Origin: Streptomyces subrutilus
Lineage (GTDB): Bacteria; Actinomycetota; Actinomycetes; Streptomycetales; Streptomycetaceae
Direction of reading: 5' to 3'
DNA length: 64,000 nucleotides
Assembly: GCF_008704535.1 (NCBI RefSeq)
Contig: NZ_CP023701.1
Coordinates: forward strand, 4,466,501-4,530,500
Position 1 is the first letter of the stretch. Each line of letters begins with the position of its first letter. The position numbers and the translations under genes are program-made. Shown piece by piece: positions 15,930 to 24,603 of the stretch. Below the pieces are notes generated by a model that did not search any database, had not been told where the DNA came from, and was given only the letters and a program-made list of their open reading frames with translations.

Positions 15930-16985
15930 ATGCATGTGCCCGACGGATTCATCAACGCACCCGTCTCGGTGGCCGCCGGAGTGGTGGCCGCCGCCGCGGT
16001 GGGCGTCAGCCTGCGCGGCGCCCGGCGCGAGCTCGACGAGCGCACCGCGCCGCTCGCCGGCCTCGTCGCCGCGTTCATCTTCGCCGTCCAGATGCTCAAC
16101 TTTCCCGTCGCCGCCGGCACCAGCGGCCACCTGCTCGGCGGGGCGCTCGCCGCGATACTCGTCGGCCCCTACACCGGCGTGCTCTGCGTCTCCGTGGTCC
16201 TCCTCATGCAGGGCCTGCTCTTCGCCGACGGCGGCCTGACCGCCCTCGGCGTCAACATCACCGTCATGGGCGTCGTCACCGTGGTCGTCGCGTACGCGAT
16301 CTTCCGCGGGCTGCTCGCGGTGCTGCCGGCCACCCGCCGGTCCGTGACCGTCGCCGCCTTCACCGGCGCGCTGCTCTCCGTCCCGGCCGCGGCCACCGCC
16401 TTCACCGCCGTCTACGCGGTCGGCGGCACCACCGACGTCGCCATCGGCAAGGTGTTCACCGCCATGGTCGGCGTGCACGTGCTCATCGGCATCGGCGAGG
16501 CCGTCATCACCGCGGCCACCGTCGGCGCCGTCATCGCCGTCCGCCCCGACCTGGTGCACGGCGCCCGCGGCCTGAGCGCGCCGCTGAAGCTGCGCGTCGG
16601 CGGCGAACTCGTCGACGCCCCGGCCGCCGCCCCGGCGCCGGTCGCGGCCCGCTCCATCCGGAAGGTGTGGATCACCGGCCTGGTCACCGCCCTGGTCCTC
16701 GCCGGGTTCGTCTCCTACTACGCGTCCGCCAGCCCCGACGGCCTGGAGAAGGTCGCCGCCGACAAGGGCATCGACGCCAAGGTCGAGGACCACGCGGCCG
16801 CCGGCTCCCCGCTCGCCGACTACGGCGTCAAGGACGTCGACGACGCCCGCCTGTCCGGCGGCCTCGCCGGGGTCATCGGCGTCGGTGCGACCGTCGCCGT
16901 CGGCACCGGCATCTTCTGGACCGTGCGCCGCCGCCGCTCCGACGAGCTCACCGCGACCTCCGCCTCCGCCCCCACGGCGGGCTGA
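15930..16985 (+). CDS. cbiM: ECF nickel/cobalt transporter, fused M and N components
   Basis: 351 residues. The N-terminal CbiM/NikM part starts MHVPDGFINAPVSVAAG. In this family the metal is bound by the Met1 amine, His2 and a later His, so the start is fixed by function at this ATG and not at the GTG 27 bp upstream. It contains about seven TM helices, including NFPVAAGTSGHLLGG. From about residue 245 a CbiN/PDGLE-type part follows: a TM segment, SPDGLEKVAADKG, and a final TM helix. Together with the Q and O genes it forms an importer. The Nur-like box favours nickel over cobalt. Confidence 0.9.
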   Translation: MHVPDGFINAPVSVAAGVVAAAAVGVSLRGARRELDERTAPLAGLVAAFIFAVQMLNFPVAAGTSGHLLGGALAAILVGPYTGVLCVSVVLLMQGLLFADGGLTALGVNITVMGVVTVVVAYAIFRGLLAVLPATRRSVTVAAFTGALLSVPAAATAFTAVYAVGGTTDVAIGKVFTAMVGVHVLIGIGEAVITAATVGAVIAVRPDLVHGARGLSAPLKLRVGGELVDAPAAAPAPVAARSIRKVWITGLVTALVLAGFVSYYASASPDGLEKVAADKGIDAKVEDHAAAGSPLADYGVKDVDDARLSGGLAGVIGVGATVAVGTGIFWTVRRRRSDELTATSASAPTAG

Positions 16986-16986
16986 C

Positions 16987-17748
16987 GTGGGCGCCGGCCA
17001 CGCCCACCAGCTCTACCGGCACGGGCACTCGCCGGTCCACGACCTGCCCCCGCACTGCAAGCTCGCCGCCGTCTTCGCCTTCGTGATCGTCGTGGTGTCC
17101 ACCCCGCGCGAGGCGGTCTGGGCCTTCGGCCTCTACGCCCTGCTCCTCGCGGCGGTCGCGGCCGCGGCCCGCGTCCCGGCCGGCTACCTGCTGCGGCGGC
17201 TGCTGATCGAGGTCCCGTTCGTCGCCTTCGCCGTCCTCATGCCCTTCGTGGCGGAGGGGGAGCGGGTGCACGTCCTGGGCCTGTCCCTCAGCGTCTCCGG
17301 CCTGTGGGGCGCCTGGAACGTCCTGGCCAAGGGCACCCTGGGCGTCGCCGCCTCCGTGCTGCTCGCCTCCACCACCGAGCTGCGGGCCCTGCTGCTGGGC
17401 CTCCAGCGGCTGAAGCTGCCGCCGCTGCTGGTGCAGATCGCCTCCTTCATGATCCGTTACGGGGACGTGGTCTCCGACGAGCTCCGCCGGATGTCCGTCG
17501 CCCGCCGCTCCCGCGGCTTCGAGGCCCGCGGCGTAAGGCACTGGGGCGTGCTCGCCAAGACCGCCGGCGCGCTCTTCATCCGCTCCTACGAGCGCGGCGA
17601 GCGCGTCTACCTGGCCATGGTCAGCCGCGGCTACGCCGGCTCGATGCCGGTGATCGACGAGGTCTCCGCCTCGCGCGCGCAGTGGGCGTACGCGGCCGCC
17701 CTCCCGGTGACGGCCCTCGCCGTCTGTCTGATGGGATGGACCCTGTGA
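16987..17748 (+). CDS. cbiQ: ECF transporter transmembrane component CbiQ (EcfT)
   Basis: 253 residues. It starts 1 bp after the cbiM stop (GTG). An N-terminal His-containing stretch (HQLYRHGHSPVHDL) leads into several TM helices. The two cytoplasmic coupling motifs that contact the ATPase are visible as ARRSRGF and AMVSRGY, which define EcfT proteins. It couples ATP hydrolysis to the substrate component. The stop overlaps the next gene. Confidence 0.92.
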   Translation: MGAGHAHQLYRHGHSPVHDLPPHCKLAAVFAFVIVVVSTPREAVWAFGLYALLLAAVAAAARVPAGYLLRRLLIEVPFVAFAVLMPFVAEGERVHVLGLSLSVSGLWGAWNVLAKGTLGVAASVLLASTTELRALLLGLQRLKLPPLLVQIASFMIRYGDVVSDELRRMSVARRSRGFEARGVRHWGVLAKTAGALFIRSYERGERVYLAMVSRGYAGSMPVIDEVSASRAQWAYAAALPVTALAVCLMGWTL

Positions 17749-18530
17749 CCGCACCCTCCGGCCCCCCCGCACCCCCGGCGCAGGACGCGCCCTCCCTGGA
17801 GGTCTCCGGCCTCGCCTACGCCTACCCCGACGGCCACCAGGCCCTCTTCGGCGTGGACCTCACCGTCGGGCGCGGCGAGCGCGTCGCCCTGCTCGGGCCC
17901 AACGGCGCCGGCAAGACCACCCTGGTGCTGCACCTCAACGGCATCCTCGGCGGCGGCGTGGGCACCGTCACCGTGGCCGGGCTGCCCGTCGAGAAGCGCA
18001 ACTTCGCCGAGATCCGGCGCCGGGTGGGCATCGTCTTCCAGGACCCCGACGACCAGCTCTTCATGCCCACCGTCCGGGAGGACGTGGCCTTCGGCCCGGC
18101 CGCGGCGGGCCTGCGCGGCGCCGAGCTGGAGGAGCGGGTCGCGGCCGCGCTGGCCCAGGTCGGCATGGCCGACTTCGCCGACCGGCCGCCGCACCACCTG
18201 TCCTTCGGACAGCGCCGCCGCGTCGCCGTCGCGACCGTCCTGGCCATGCGCCCCGAGATCCTGGTCCTGGACGAGCCCTCCTCCAACCTGGACCCGGCCT
18301 CGCGGCGGGAGCTCGCGGACATCCTGCGGTCCCTGGACGTGACCGTGCTGATGGTCACCCACGACCTGCCGTACGCCCTGGAGCTGTGCCCGCGGGCCGT
18401 GGTCCTCAGCGGCGGCGCCATCGCGGCGGACGGCCGCACCCAGGACCTGCTGTGCGACGAGCGGCTGATGCGCGCGCACCGACTGGAGCTGCCCTTCGGC
18501 TTCGACCCGCGCTCGGTGACCGTGGCGTAG
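17736..18530 (+). CDS. cbiO: ECF transporter ATPase CbiO
   Basis: 264 residues. Walker A GPNGAGKTT, Q-loop VFQDPDDQLFMPTVREDVAF (typical of CbiO), signature LSFGQRRRVAVA, Walker B ILVLDEPSSNLD and switch THD are all present. The ATG at 17736 overlaps cbiQ by 13 bp; a GTG at 17745 overlapping the cbiQ stop as GTGA is an equally good start. It is the third gene of the importer operon. No hydrogenase, urease or cobalamin genes adjoin it in this window. Confidence 0.92.
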   Translation: MDPVTAPSGPPAPPAQDAPSLEVSGLAYAYPDGHQALFGVDLTVGRGERVALLGPNGAGKTTLVLHLNGILGGGVGTVTVAGLPVEKRNFAEIRRRVGIVFQDPDDQLFMPTVREDVAFGPAAAGLRGAELEERVAAALAQVGMADFADRPPHHLSFGQRRRVAVATVLAMRPEILVLDEPSSNLDPASRRELADILRSLDVTVLMVTHDLPYALELCPRAVVLSGGAIAADGRTQDLLCDERLMRAHRLELPFGFDPRSVTVA

Positions 18531-18602
18531 GCGGACGGACCTCCGTGCCGGGGCCGGGGGCCGGCCCGGCATAAGGGGCCCGCACGGGACGTTGGACCGC
18601 TC

Positions 18603-19796
18603 GTGGAGATCCAGGGTGAGGTGGCGGAGGGCTTCGAGCCGGTCCGCGAGGCGTTCGTACGCAACTTCGAGGTGCTCGGGGACCGGGGCGCGGCCGTCGC
18701 CGTGTACCGGGACGGGCGCCGGGTGGTCGACCTGTGGGCCGGCCCGAAGGACGCCGACGCCCCCGCCGGCCCGGCCGAACCGTGGACAGCGGGCACCGCG
18801 CAGGTGGTGCGGTCCGCCACCAAGGGGGTCGCCGCCGCCGTACCGCTGCTGCTGCACCAGCGGGGGCTGCTGGACCTGGCCGCTCCGGTGGGCTCGTACT
18901 GGCCGGAGTTCAAGGCGGCCGGCAAGGAGCGGGTCCTCGTACGGGACCTGCTCGCGCACCGGGCCGCGATACCCGCGCTCGACCGGAGCCTGACCCCCGC
19001 CGAGGCCCTCGACGGGGCGACGGGCCCGCGCGCGGTCGCCGCGCAGCGGCCATTCTGGGAGCCCGGCACCGCGCACGGCTACCACGCGCAGACCTACGGC
19101 TGGCTGCTGTCGGAGCTGGTGCTCCGGGTGACCGGCGCCTCCCTCGGGCAGTGGCTGGCGCGGGAGGTGACCGGGCCGCTGGGCCTGGACTTCTGGATCG
19201 GCCTGCCCGCGGCCGAGGCGGCGGCGGGCCGGGTCGGCCGGGTCGCCGCGGTGGCGCCGCCGGAGCGCCCCGGCACGCTGCGGACCCGGCCGCGCAGGAA
19301 CGTCTCCGAGGCCTACGCCGATCCGGCCTCGCTCACCCGCCGCGCCTTCGCCGCCATCGACCCGCTGCCGGACGAGAACGCCCCCGCCTACCGGGCCGCC
19401 GAACTCCCGGCGTCGGCGGGCACCGGCACGGCGCGGGCGCTGGCCGGCTTCTACGCGGCGCTGCTGGACGACACCGACGACGGCGCCCGGCTCTTCACCC
19501 CGCGCACCACCGCGCTGGCCGGGTCGGAGCTCTCCGCCGGGCCCGACCGGGTCCTCGTGGTGAACACCCGCTTCGGACCGGGCTACATGCTGCACGGCCC
19601 GGCCTCCCCGCTGCTGTCCCCGGCCTCCTTCGGGCACCCCGGGCGCGGCGGCTCGCTGGCCTTCGCCGACCCGGAGGCCGGCATCGGCTTCGGCTACGTC
19701 ACCAACGCCCTGGCCCCCTCGGTCACCGCCGACCCGCGGGCCCAGGCGCTGGTCCGGGCGGTACGCACGGCGGCGGCCGGGGTCAGCCGGCCCTGA
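18603..19796 (+). CDS. Serine hydrolase, class C beta-lactamase fold (EstB-like)
   Basis: 397 residues, no signal peptide, so probably cytosolic. The SxxK motif is SATK at residues 71-74, and the catalytic Tyr is in GYHAQTYGWLLSELV at about 160. The domain spans nearly the whole protein. Related cytosolic members are esterases or D-aminopeptidase-like enzymes rather than true beta-lactamases. The last 14 bp overlap the end of the convergent PBP gene. TAAGGG about 25 bp upstream may be the -10. Substrate unknown. Confidence 0.88.
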   Translation: MEIQGEVAEGFEPVREAFVRNFEVLGDRGAAVAVYRDGRRVVDLWAGPKDADAPAGPAEPWTAGTAQVVRSATKGVAAAVPLLLHQRGLLDLAAPVGSYWPEFKAAGKERVLVRDLLAHRAAIPALDRSLTPAEALDGATGPRAVAAQRPFWEPGTAHGYHAQTYGWLLSELVLRVTGASLGQWLAREVTGPLGLDFWIGLPAAEAAAGRVGRVAAVAPPERPGTLRTRPRRNVSEAYADPASLTRRAFAAIDPLPDENAPAYRAAELPASAGTGTARALAGFYAALLDDTDDGARLFTPRTTALAGSELSAGPDRVLVVNTRFGPGYMLHGPASPLLSPASFGHPGRGGSLAFADPEAGIGFGYVTNALAPSVTADPRAQALVRAVRTAAAGVSRP

Positions 19797-21417
19797 GGAC
19801 CGTGGCGACGATCGGGCCCGCCGCGTCGCCGCCGTGGCCGCCGCCCTCGACCATCGCCGCCGCGGCCACGTCGCCGCTGAAACCGGTGAACCAGCTGTCC
19901 GGGCTCCCCGCGCCGTCGACCTCCGCCGAGCCGGTCTTCGCGCCCTTGTCGCCGCCGACCGGCCGCATCGCCTCGGCCGCCGTCCCGCTGGTGGCCGTCA
20001 GCCGCATCATGGAGACCAGCTGCTGCTGCACGGCCGGCTTCATCCGCCGCTGCGCCTTGGCGACCGTACGGCCGTCGAGCTCGGCGGGGACCAGCAGCGG
20101 CTGGCGGAACACCCCGGTGCGCGCGGTGGCGGTGAGGGACGCGACGTTCAGCGGGTTCATGGTGATCCGGCCCTGCCCTATGTACGCGGCCGCGGCCTCC
20201 GCGCCCGTAGCCGTCGGGACCTTGCCGTCGGTGGACTTGATGCCGGTCTTCCAGTCCAGCCCGATGCCGAAGACCTCGGTGGCCTCCCGCGACAGCGCGC
20301 CGTCGTCGTCGACGTCGTCGATCTGCTTGATGAAGGCGGTGTTGCAGGACCGGGCGAAGCTCGTGGCGAAGTTCGTGCCCGCGGGCAGGCTGAAGTTCTT
20401 CAGGTTGTGGAAGCCGCGGCCGCCCCACTCCGCCAGCGCCGGGCAGTCGGCCGGCTGCCCGGCCGCCACCTTGCCGCGGTCGATCAGCATGGCCGCCGTG
20501 ACGATCTTCATCGTGGAGCCGGGGGCCCGGTTGCCCGTCATCGCCGCGTCGTAGCCGTCCTTGCGGTGGTTGGCGATGGCCAGGATGTGCCCGTTGCTCG
20601 GCTGGACGGCGACCACCGACGCCTCCGGGTACGCGGCCACCGCCTTCTCGGCGGCCGCCTGCACCTTCGCGTCCAGGTACGTCGTGAGCAGGCTCGGCTC
20701 GCCCTCGGCGAGGGTCAGCAGCGTCCGCTTCGCGGCGCCCGAACCGGCCGCCGGTTCGATCCACAGCTCGGCCCCCGGCCTGCCGCCCGCCTTCGCGCCG
20801 TAGGTCTCGCGGAGTTGGCCGAGGACGGGCCGCAGCGAGGGGTACTTCTCGGCGGTCAGCTCGACGCCGTTGCGGTCCACGGCCTTGACCGGCGGGGTGG
20901 CGGGCGCCCCGGCGCGCAGCGACTCGCCCGGCCCGAGCTCCGGGTGCAGGACCGAGGGCTGCCAGTCGACCAGCGGCTTGCCCGAGGTCAGCCCGCGCAC
21001 CACGGTCAGCTTGGACGCGTAGGCCAGGGGCTTGGTGACCCCCTCGTACGTGACCTCGGCGGCGACCGAGAAGGGCACGGTGGTGCCGGTGGGCGTGCCG
21101 GGGGTGATCACGGCCCTGGACACGTACGCCTTGGTCCTGAAGTCCGCCACCGCGCTCTGCGCGGCCGCCGCGTTGTTCGTCAGCGCGGCGGCGCCCTCGC
21201 CGTCGCCGGCCGCCCAGGCCGCCAGGAAGGCCTCGGCGGCCCGGGCCGCCTCCTTCTCGGTGACCGGCCCGCTGCCCCGCTCCGACCGGGCGGAGACCTC
21301 CCCGTCCTTGCCGTCACCGCCGCCGTCGCCGACGAGCGCGTACGCGCCGACGGCGGCCCCTCCGGCCATCACCAGGAACACCCCGCCGATGACCGCACCC
21401 TTCGCTGCCCCGTTCAC
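19783..21417 (-). CDS. Penicillin-binding protein with NTF2-like N-domain
   Basis: 544 residues. A single N-terminal TM anchor (AVIGGVFLVMAGGAAVGAYA) precedes an NTF2-like MecA_N domain (AAEAFLAAWAAGDGEGAAAL), a dimerisation region, and the transpeptidase. Active-site motifs: STMK with the nucleophile at about residue 301, SCN in FARSCNTAF, and KTG at about 494. It is a class B/PBP2a-like transpeptidase working outside the membrane. The GTG at 21417 is chosen because GGGAGGGG lies just upstream; an in-frame GTG 24 bp earlier is less likely. A palindrome and a -10-like TAAGGT are upstream. Confidence 0.9.
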   Translation of the reverse strand: MNGAAKGAVIGGVFLVMAGGAAVGAYALVGDGGGDGKDGEVSARSERGSGPVTEKEAARAAEAFLAAWAAGDGEGAAALTNNAAAAQSAVADFRTKAYVSRAVITPGTPTGTTVPFSVAAEVTYEGVTKPLAYASKLTVVRGLTSGKPLVDWQPSVLHPELGPGESLRAGAPATPPVKAVDRNGVELTAEKYPSLRPVLGQLRETYGAKAGGRPGAELWIEPAAGSGAAKRTLLTLAEGEPSLLTTYLDAKVQAAAEKAVAAYPEASVVAVQPSNGHILAIANHRKDGYDAAMTGNRAPGSTMKIVTAAMLIDRGKVAAGQPADCPALAEWGGRGFHNLKNFSLPAGTNFATSFARSCNTAFIKQIDDVDDDGALSREATEVFGIGLDWKTGIKSTDGKVPTATGAEAAAAYIGQGRITMNPLNVASLTATARTGVFRQPLLVPAELDGRTVAKAQRRMKPAVQQQLVSMMRLTATSGTAAEAMRPVGGDKGAKTGSAEVDGAGSPDSWFTGFSGDVAAAAMVEGGGHGGDAAGPIVATVLRAG

Positions 21418-21448
21418 TGCTGGCCCCTCCCCGGGAAACACGGCTCTC

Positions 21449-21460
21449 TGAACGCGTTCA
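21449..21460. promoter_or_regulatory. 12-bp palindrome upstream of the PBP gene
   Basis: TGAACGCGTTCA is fully self-complementary and lies 32 bp before the PBP start. On the minus strand TAAGGT (21482-21477) is just upstream, so the palindrome would sit near +10 to +20 of the transcript, an operator-like place. An AAC-N17-TC arrangement resembling sigma-E promoters is also present further upstream but overlaps differently. Confidence 0.35.
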
Positions 21461-21581
21461 AAGAACTCCGGGTGCAGACCTTACGCGGAGCCGACAACTT
21501 CCCCGGCCCTTGTTACCGGACCGGGACATCCGCCCCCGCCGGGCCCCCGCCCGCCCGGCGACGCCCGCCCGGGGACCGCCG

Positions 21582-23351
21582 CTACACCCAGGTGTCCAGC
21601 CACATGCGGCCGCGCCAGGAGTCCAGCGGGATGGACTGGCCCGTGTAGATGGGCCAGAAGTAGATGAAGTTCCACGCGATCAGCAGGACCAGCACCCCCG
21701 CGCCGATCGCGCCCACGGCGCGCCGGCGTTCCGAGGAGCCCGCCGGGCCCAGGAGGGCGCCGATCATCATCGCCACCGCCAGGCACAGGTACGGGACGAA
21801 GACCACCGCGTAGAAGAAGAAGATGGTCCGCTCCTGGTAGTTGAACCAGGGCAGCAGACCCGCGCCCAGGGCGCAGGCGATGGCGCCCGCCCGCCAGTCG
21901 CGGCGGAAGAACCAGCGCCACAGCACGTACAGCAGCGCGAAGCAGCCCGCCCACCACAGCAGCGGCGTGCCCAGGGCCAGGACCTCGCGGGCGCACTTGC
22001 CCGCGGCCGTCGCCGGGCAGCCGTCCGTGCCGGGGCCGGGGGACTCGTAGAAGAAGGAGACGGGCCGGCCCAGGACCAGCCAGCTCCACGGGTTGGACTC
22101 GTAGGTGTGCCCGGAGGTCAGGCCGACGTGGAACTTGTAGACCTCGGTCTCGTAGTGCCACATGCTGCGCAGCCACTCCGGCAGGAACGACAGCGGGCTG
22201 CCCTGGTCGTACTTGGCCGCCCAGTCGCGCAGGTAGCCGCCCTTGCCGTTGTCCGGGCTGAAGATCCAGCCCGACCACGAGGCCACGTACGTCGCCACCG
22301 CCACCGGCACCGTCGAGACGAAGCCCGGCAGCGCGTCCCGGCGCAGCATCGAGGCGTACGGCGCGCCCGCGCCCGCGGTGCGCCGCGCGGCGGCGTCCCA
22401 CAGCACGGTCAGGACGCCGAAGAAGGCCAGCACGACGAAGCCGTTCCACTTCGTGCCCGCGGCCAGGCCCAGGCAGACGCCGGCCAGGATGCGGTACGGG
22501 CGCCAGCCCAGCCGCAGGGTCTCGGCGATCACCGTGTCGGGCCGCGTCCTCCCCTCCGCGTCCACCGGGAGGGCGTCGGCGAGCCGGGCCCGGGTCCGGT
22601 CCCGGTCGACGAGCAGCGCCCCGAAGGCCGCCAGCACGAAGAACATCAGCACCAGGTCGAGCAGGGCGGTGCGGCTCATCACCAGGTGCAGGCCGTCCAC
22701 CGCCAGCAGCGCGCCCGCCAGGCAGCCCAGGAAGGTGGAACGCAGGAGGCGCCGTCCGATCCGGCACAGCATCAGCACCGAGAGGGTGCCGAGCAGGGCG
22801 GTCATGAACCGCCAGCCGAAGGGGGTCAGGCCGAACATCCACTCGCCGAGCCCGATGACCCACTTGCCGACCGGCGGGTGCACGACGTAGCCCGGGTCGA
22901 CGGGCAGCGGCACCCCGTCCGGGTTGGCCAGGATCGACTTGTCGATGTCCTTGGGCCAGCTCGCCTCGTAGCCCTGCCTGATCGTCGCCCAGGCGTCCTT
23001 GGCGTAGTACGTCTCGTCGAATATCACCGCCTTCGGGGTGCCCAGGTGCACGAACCGCAGCACCCCGGCGACCGCCGCCACCAGCAGCGGACCCGCCCAC
23101 GCGAGCACGCGCCGCCAGGTGCCCCACACCTCGGGCCGCAGCCCGAAGGCCGCCCACAGCTGCGCCGAGGGCCTGGCGTACGGGGGCACCAGGCGGGTGC
23201 GGACGTCACCGCCCGGCGCGGCGCCGGCGGGCGGCGCGTAGCCGAAGCCGCGCAGGCGGCGCAGCCACGTGGGGGGCTCGTCTGCGCGTCCCGCGGGCGG
23301 GGCGGGCGGGGCCCCCGCGGGGCTGGGCGGCGGCGTCGCGGTACTGGTCAC
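21582..23351 (-). CDS. pmt: Polyprenyl-phosphate-mannose protein O-mannosyltransferase
   Basis: 589 residues, the normal size for actinobacterial Pmt (GT39 family). After a Pro/Ala-rich cytosolic N-terminus and FVHLGTPKAVIFDETYYAKD, which contains the essential Asp-Glu pair of the first extracytoplasmic loop, there are about ten TM helices. Conserved HPPVGKWVIGLGEWMFG follows. It transfers mannose from polyprenyl phosphate mannose to Ser/Thr of exported proteins during Sec translocation. In S. coelicolor Pmt is needed for phiC31 infection and for glycosylation of lipoproteins. Start: GTG preceded by TACCAT with a 6-nt gap, so leaderless. It is divergent from rsmI. Confidence 0.92.
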   Translation of the reverse strand: MTSTATPPPSPAGAPPAPPAGRADEPPTWLRRLRGFGYAPPAGAAPGGDVRTRLVPPYARPSAQLWAAFGLRPEVWGTWRRVLAWAGPLLVAAVAGVLRFVHLGTPKAVIFDETYYAKDAWATIRQGYEASWPKDIDKSILANPDGVPLPVDPGYVVHPPVGKWVIGLGEWMFGLTPFGWRFMTALLGTLSVLMLCRIGRRLLRSTFLGCLAGALLAVDGLHLVMSRTALLDLVLMFFVLAAFGALLVDRDRTRARLADALPVDAEGRTRPDTVIAETLRLGWRPYRILAGVCLGLAAGTKWNGFVVLAFFGVLTVLWDAAARRTAGAGAPYASMLRRDALPGFVSTVPVAVATYVASWSGWIFSPDNGKGGYLRDWAAKYDQGSPLSFLPEWLRSMWHYETEVYKFHVGLTSGHTYESNPWSWLVLGRPVSFFYESPGPGTDGCPATAAGKCAREVLALGTPLLWWAGCFALLYVLWRWFFRRDWRAGAIACALGAGLLPWFNYQERTIFFFYAVVFVPYLCLAVAMMIGALLGPAGSSERRRAVGAIGAGVLVLLIAWNFIYFWPIYTGQSIPLDSWRGRMWLDTWV

Positions 23352-23534
23352 CGGGTCATGGTAGGGAACCGATCTGTGCGCGCCCCAGTCCTGCGGGTGC
23401 GTCGGCCCCGCGGTGTGCCCGGCCGTGCGCGCGCCGCGGGGCGCGGACCGGGCGGAAAGGGGCGGCGCGGGCGGATCGGCGGCGTGCGCGGCGCCGCGGG
23501 CCGGGCGCGCGGCGGGGGCTGAGAGGATGGACGG

Positions 23535-24443
23535 GTGACAGCTGACCAGCCCCGCGGCACCGAACCCGTCCACACGCCCGCCGGCCAGGCAGGCGTCCTC
23601 GTCCTCGCCGGGACCCCGATCGGCGACCTCGCGGACGCCCCGCCGCGGCTCGCCGCCGAGCTGGAGCGGGCCGACGTGATCGCCGCCGAGGACACCCGGC
23701 GGCTGCGCCGGCTGACCCAGGGGCTCGGGGTGCACACCACCGGGCGCGTCCTGTCGTACTTCGAGGGCAACGAGTCGGCCCGCACCCCCGAGCTGGTCGA
23801 GGCCCTGGAGGCCGGCAAGCGGGTCCTGCTGGTGACCGACGCGGGCATGCCCTCGGTCTCGGACCCCGGCTACCGGCTGGTCGCCGCCGCCGTGGAGAAG
23901 GACCTGAAGGTCACCGCCGTGCCGGGGCCGTCGGCCGTGCTCACCGCCCTCGCCCTGTCGGGGCTGCCGGTGGACCGGTTCTGCTTCGAGGGCTTCCTGC
24001 CGCGCAAGGCCGGCGAGCGCCTGGGCCGGCTGCGGGAGGTCGCGGGCGAGCGGCGCACGCTCGTCTACTTCGAGGCCCCGCACCGGCTCGACGACACCCT
24101 CGCGGCCATGGCCGAGGTGTTCGGGGCCGACCGGCGGGCCGCCGTCTGCCGCGAGCTGACCAAGACCTACGAGGAGGTCAGGCGCGGCGGGCTCGGCGCG
24201 CTCGCGGCCTGGGCCGCCGAAGGCGTGCGCGGGGAGATCACCGTCGTGGTGGAGGGCGCTCCGGCGGCCGGCCCCGGCGACGTGGACGACGAGGAGCTGG
24301 TGCGCAGGGTGCGGGTGCGCGAGGAGGCGGGGGAGCGGCGCAAGGAGGCGATCGCGGCGGTGGCGGCCGAAGCGGGCGTACCCAAGCGGGACGTCTTCGA
24401 CGCGGTCGTCGCGGCAAAGAACGCGACACAAAAGGTGTGTTAA
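23535..24443 (+). CDS. rsmI: 16S rRNA (cytidine-1402-2'-O)-methyltransferase RsmI
   Basis: 302 residues. Family landmarks: LAGTPIGDLADAPPRLAAEL, IAAEDTRRLRRLTQGL, LVTDAGMPSVSDPGYRLVAA, VPGPSAVLTALALSGLP, RFCFEGFLPRKAGER and FEAPHRL. It is a tetrapyrrole-methylase-fold SAM enzyme that 2'-O-methylates C1402 in the decoding centre. The C-terminal helical part (GERRKEAIAAVAAEAGVPKR, then DVFDAVVAAK) is also typical. It is divergent from pmt. GAGGAT before the GTG may be the -10 of a leaderless mRNA. Confidence 0.94.
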   Translation: MTADQPRGTEPVHTPAGQAGVLVLAGTPIGDLADAPPRLAAELERADVIAAEDTRRLRRLTQGLGVHTTGRVLSYFEGNESARTPELVEALEAGKRVLLVTDAGMPSVSDPGYRLVAAAVEKDLKVTAVPGPSAVLTALALSGLPVDRFCFEGFLPRKAGERLGRLREVAGERRTLVYFEAPHRLDDTLAAMAEVFGADRRAAVCRELTKTYEEVRRGGLGALAAWAAEGVRGEITVVVEGAPAAGPGDVDDEELVRRVRVREEAGERRKEAIAAVAAEAGVPKRDVFDAVVAAKNATQKVC

Positions 24444-24493
24444 GTCGGTAAAGAGCTAACCTGAAAAGCAAAGCCCAGACCGCGCACCGCCGC

Positions 24494-24588
24494 CTTTGGG
24501 CATGAGTCGCCCAAAGACCGTCCAACACTGGACCGGACCTGATGCGCTCCCGCCCGAAGAGGCGTCCACTGGCAAAGGCACCAGTGGA
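24494..24588 (+). promoter_or_regulatory. Structured 5' leader with two hairpins
   Basis: CTTTGGGC (24494-24501) pairs with GCCCAAAG (24509-24516) around a 7-nt loop. TCCACTGG (24565-24572) pairs with CCAGTGGA (24581-24588) around an 8-nt loop, ending 15 nt before the ATG. A weak 4-bp pair GTCC/GGAC lies between. The stretch is more A/T-rich than its neighbours. It could be a regulatory leader or an rsmI terminator followed by a promoter. Confidence 0.45.
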
Positions 24589-24603
24589 ACAAGAGGAGCT
24601 GGC

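Noticed and set aside
18552..18576. Strong terminator after cbiO
   Set aside because: The GCCGGG/CCCGGC-rich stretch can fold in several imperfect ways, none with a clean long stem; I could not support it as a defined terminator.
18603..19796. Secreted class C beta-lactamase
   Set aside because: There is no signal peptide and the motif context (SATK, GYHAQTYG) fits cytosolic EstB-like hydrolases.
24502..24603. N-terminal extension of the zinc-ribbon protein from the ATG at 24502
   Set aside because: The extension would be encoded by the hairpin sequence, shows no conserved feature, and the ATG at 24604 has GAGGAGC just upstream.
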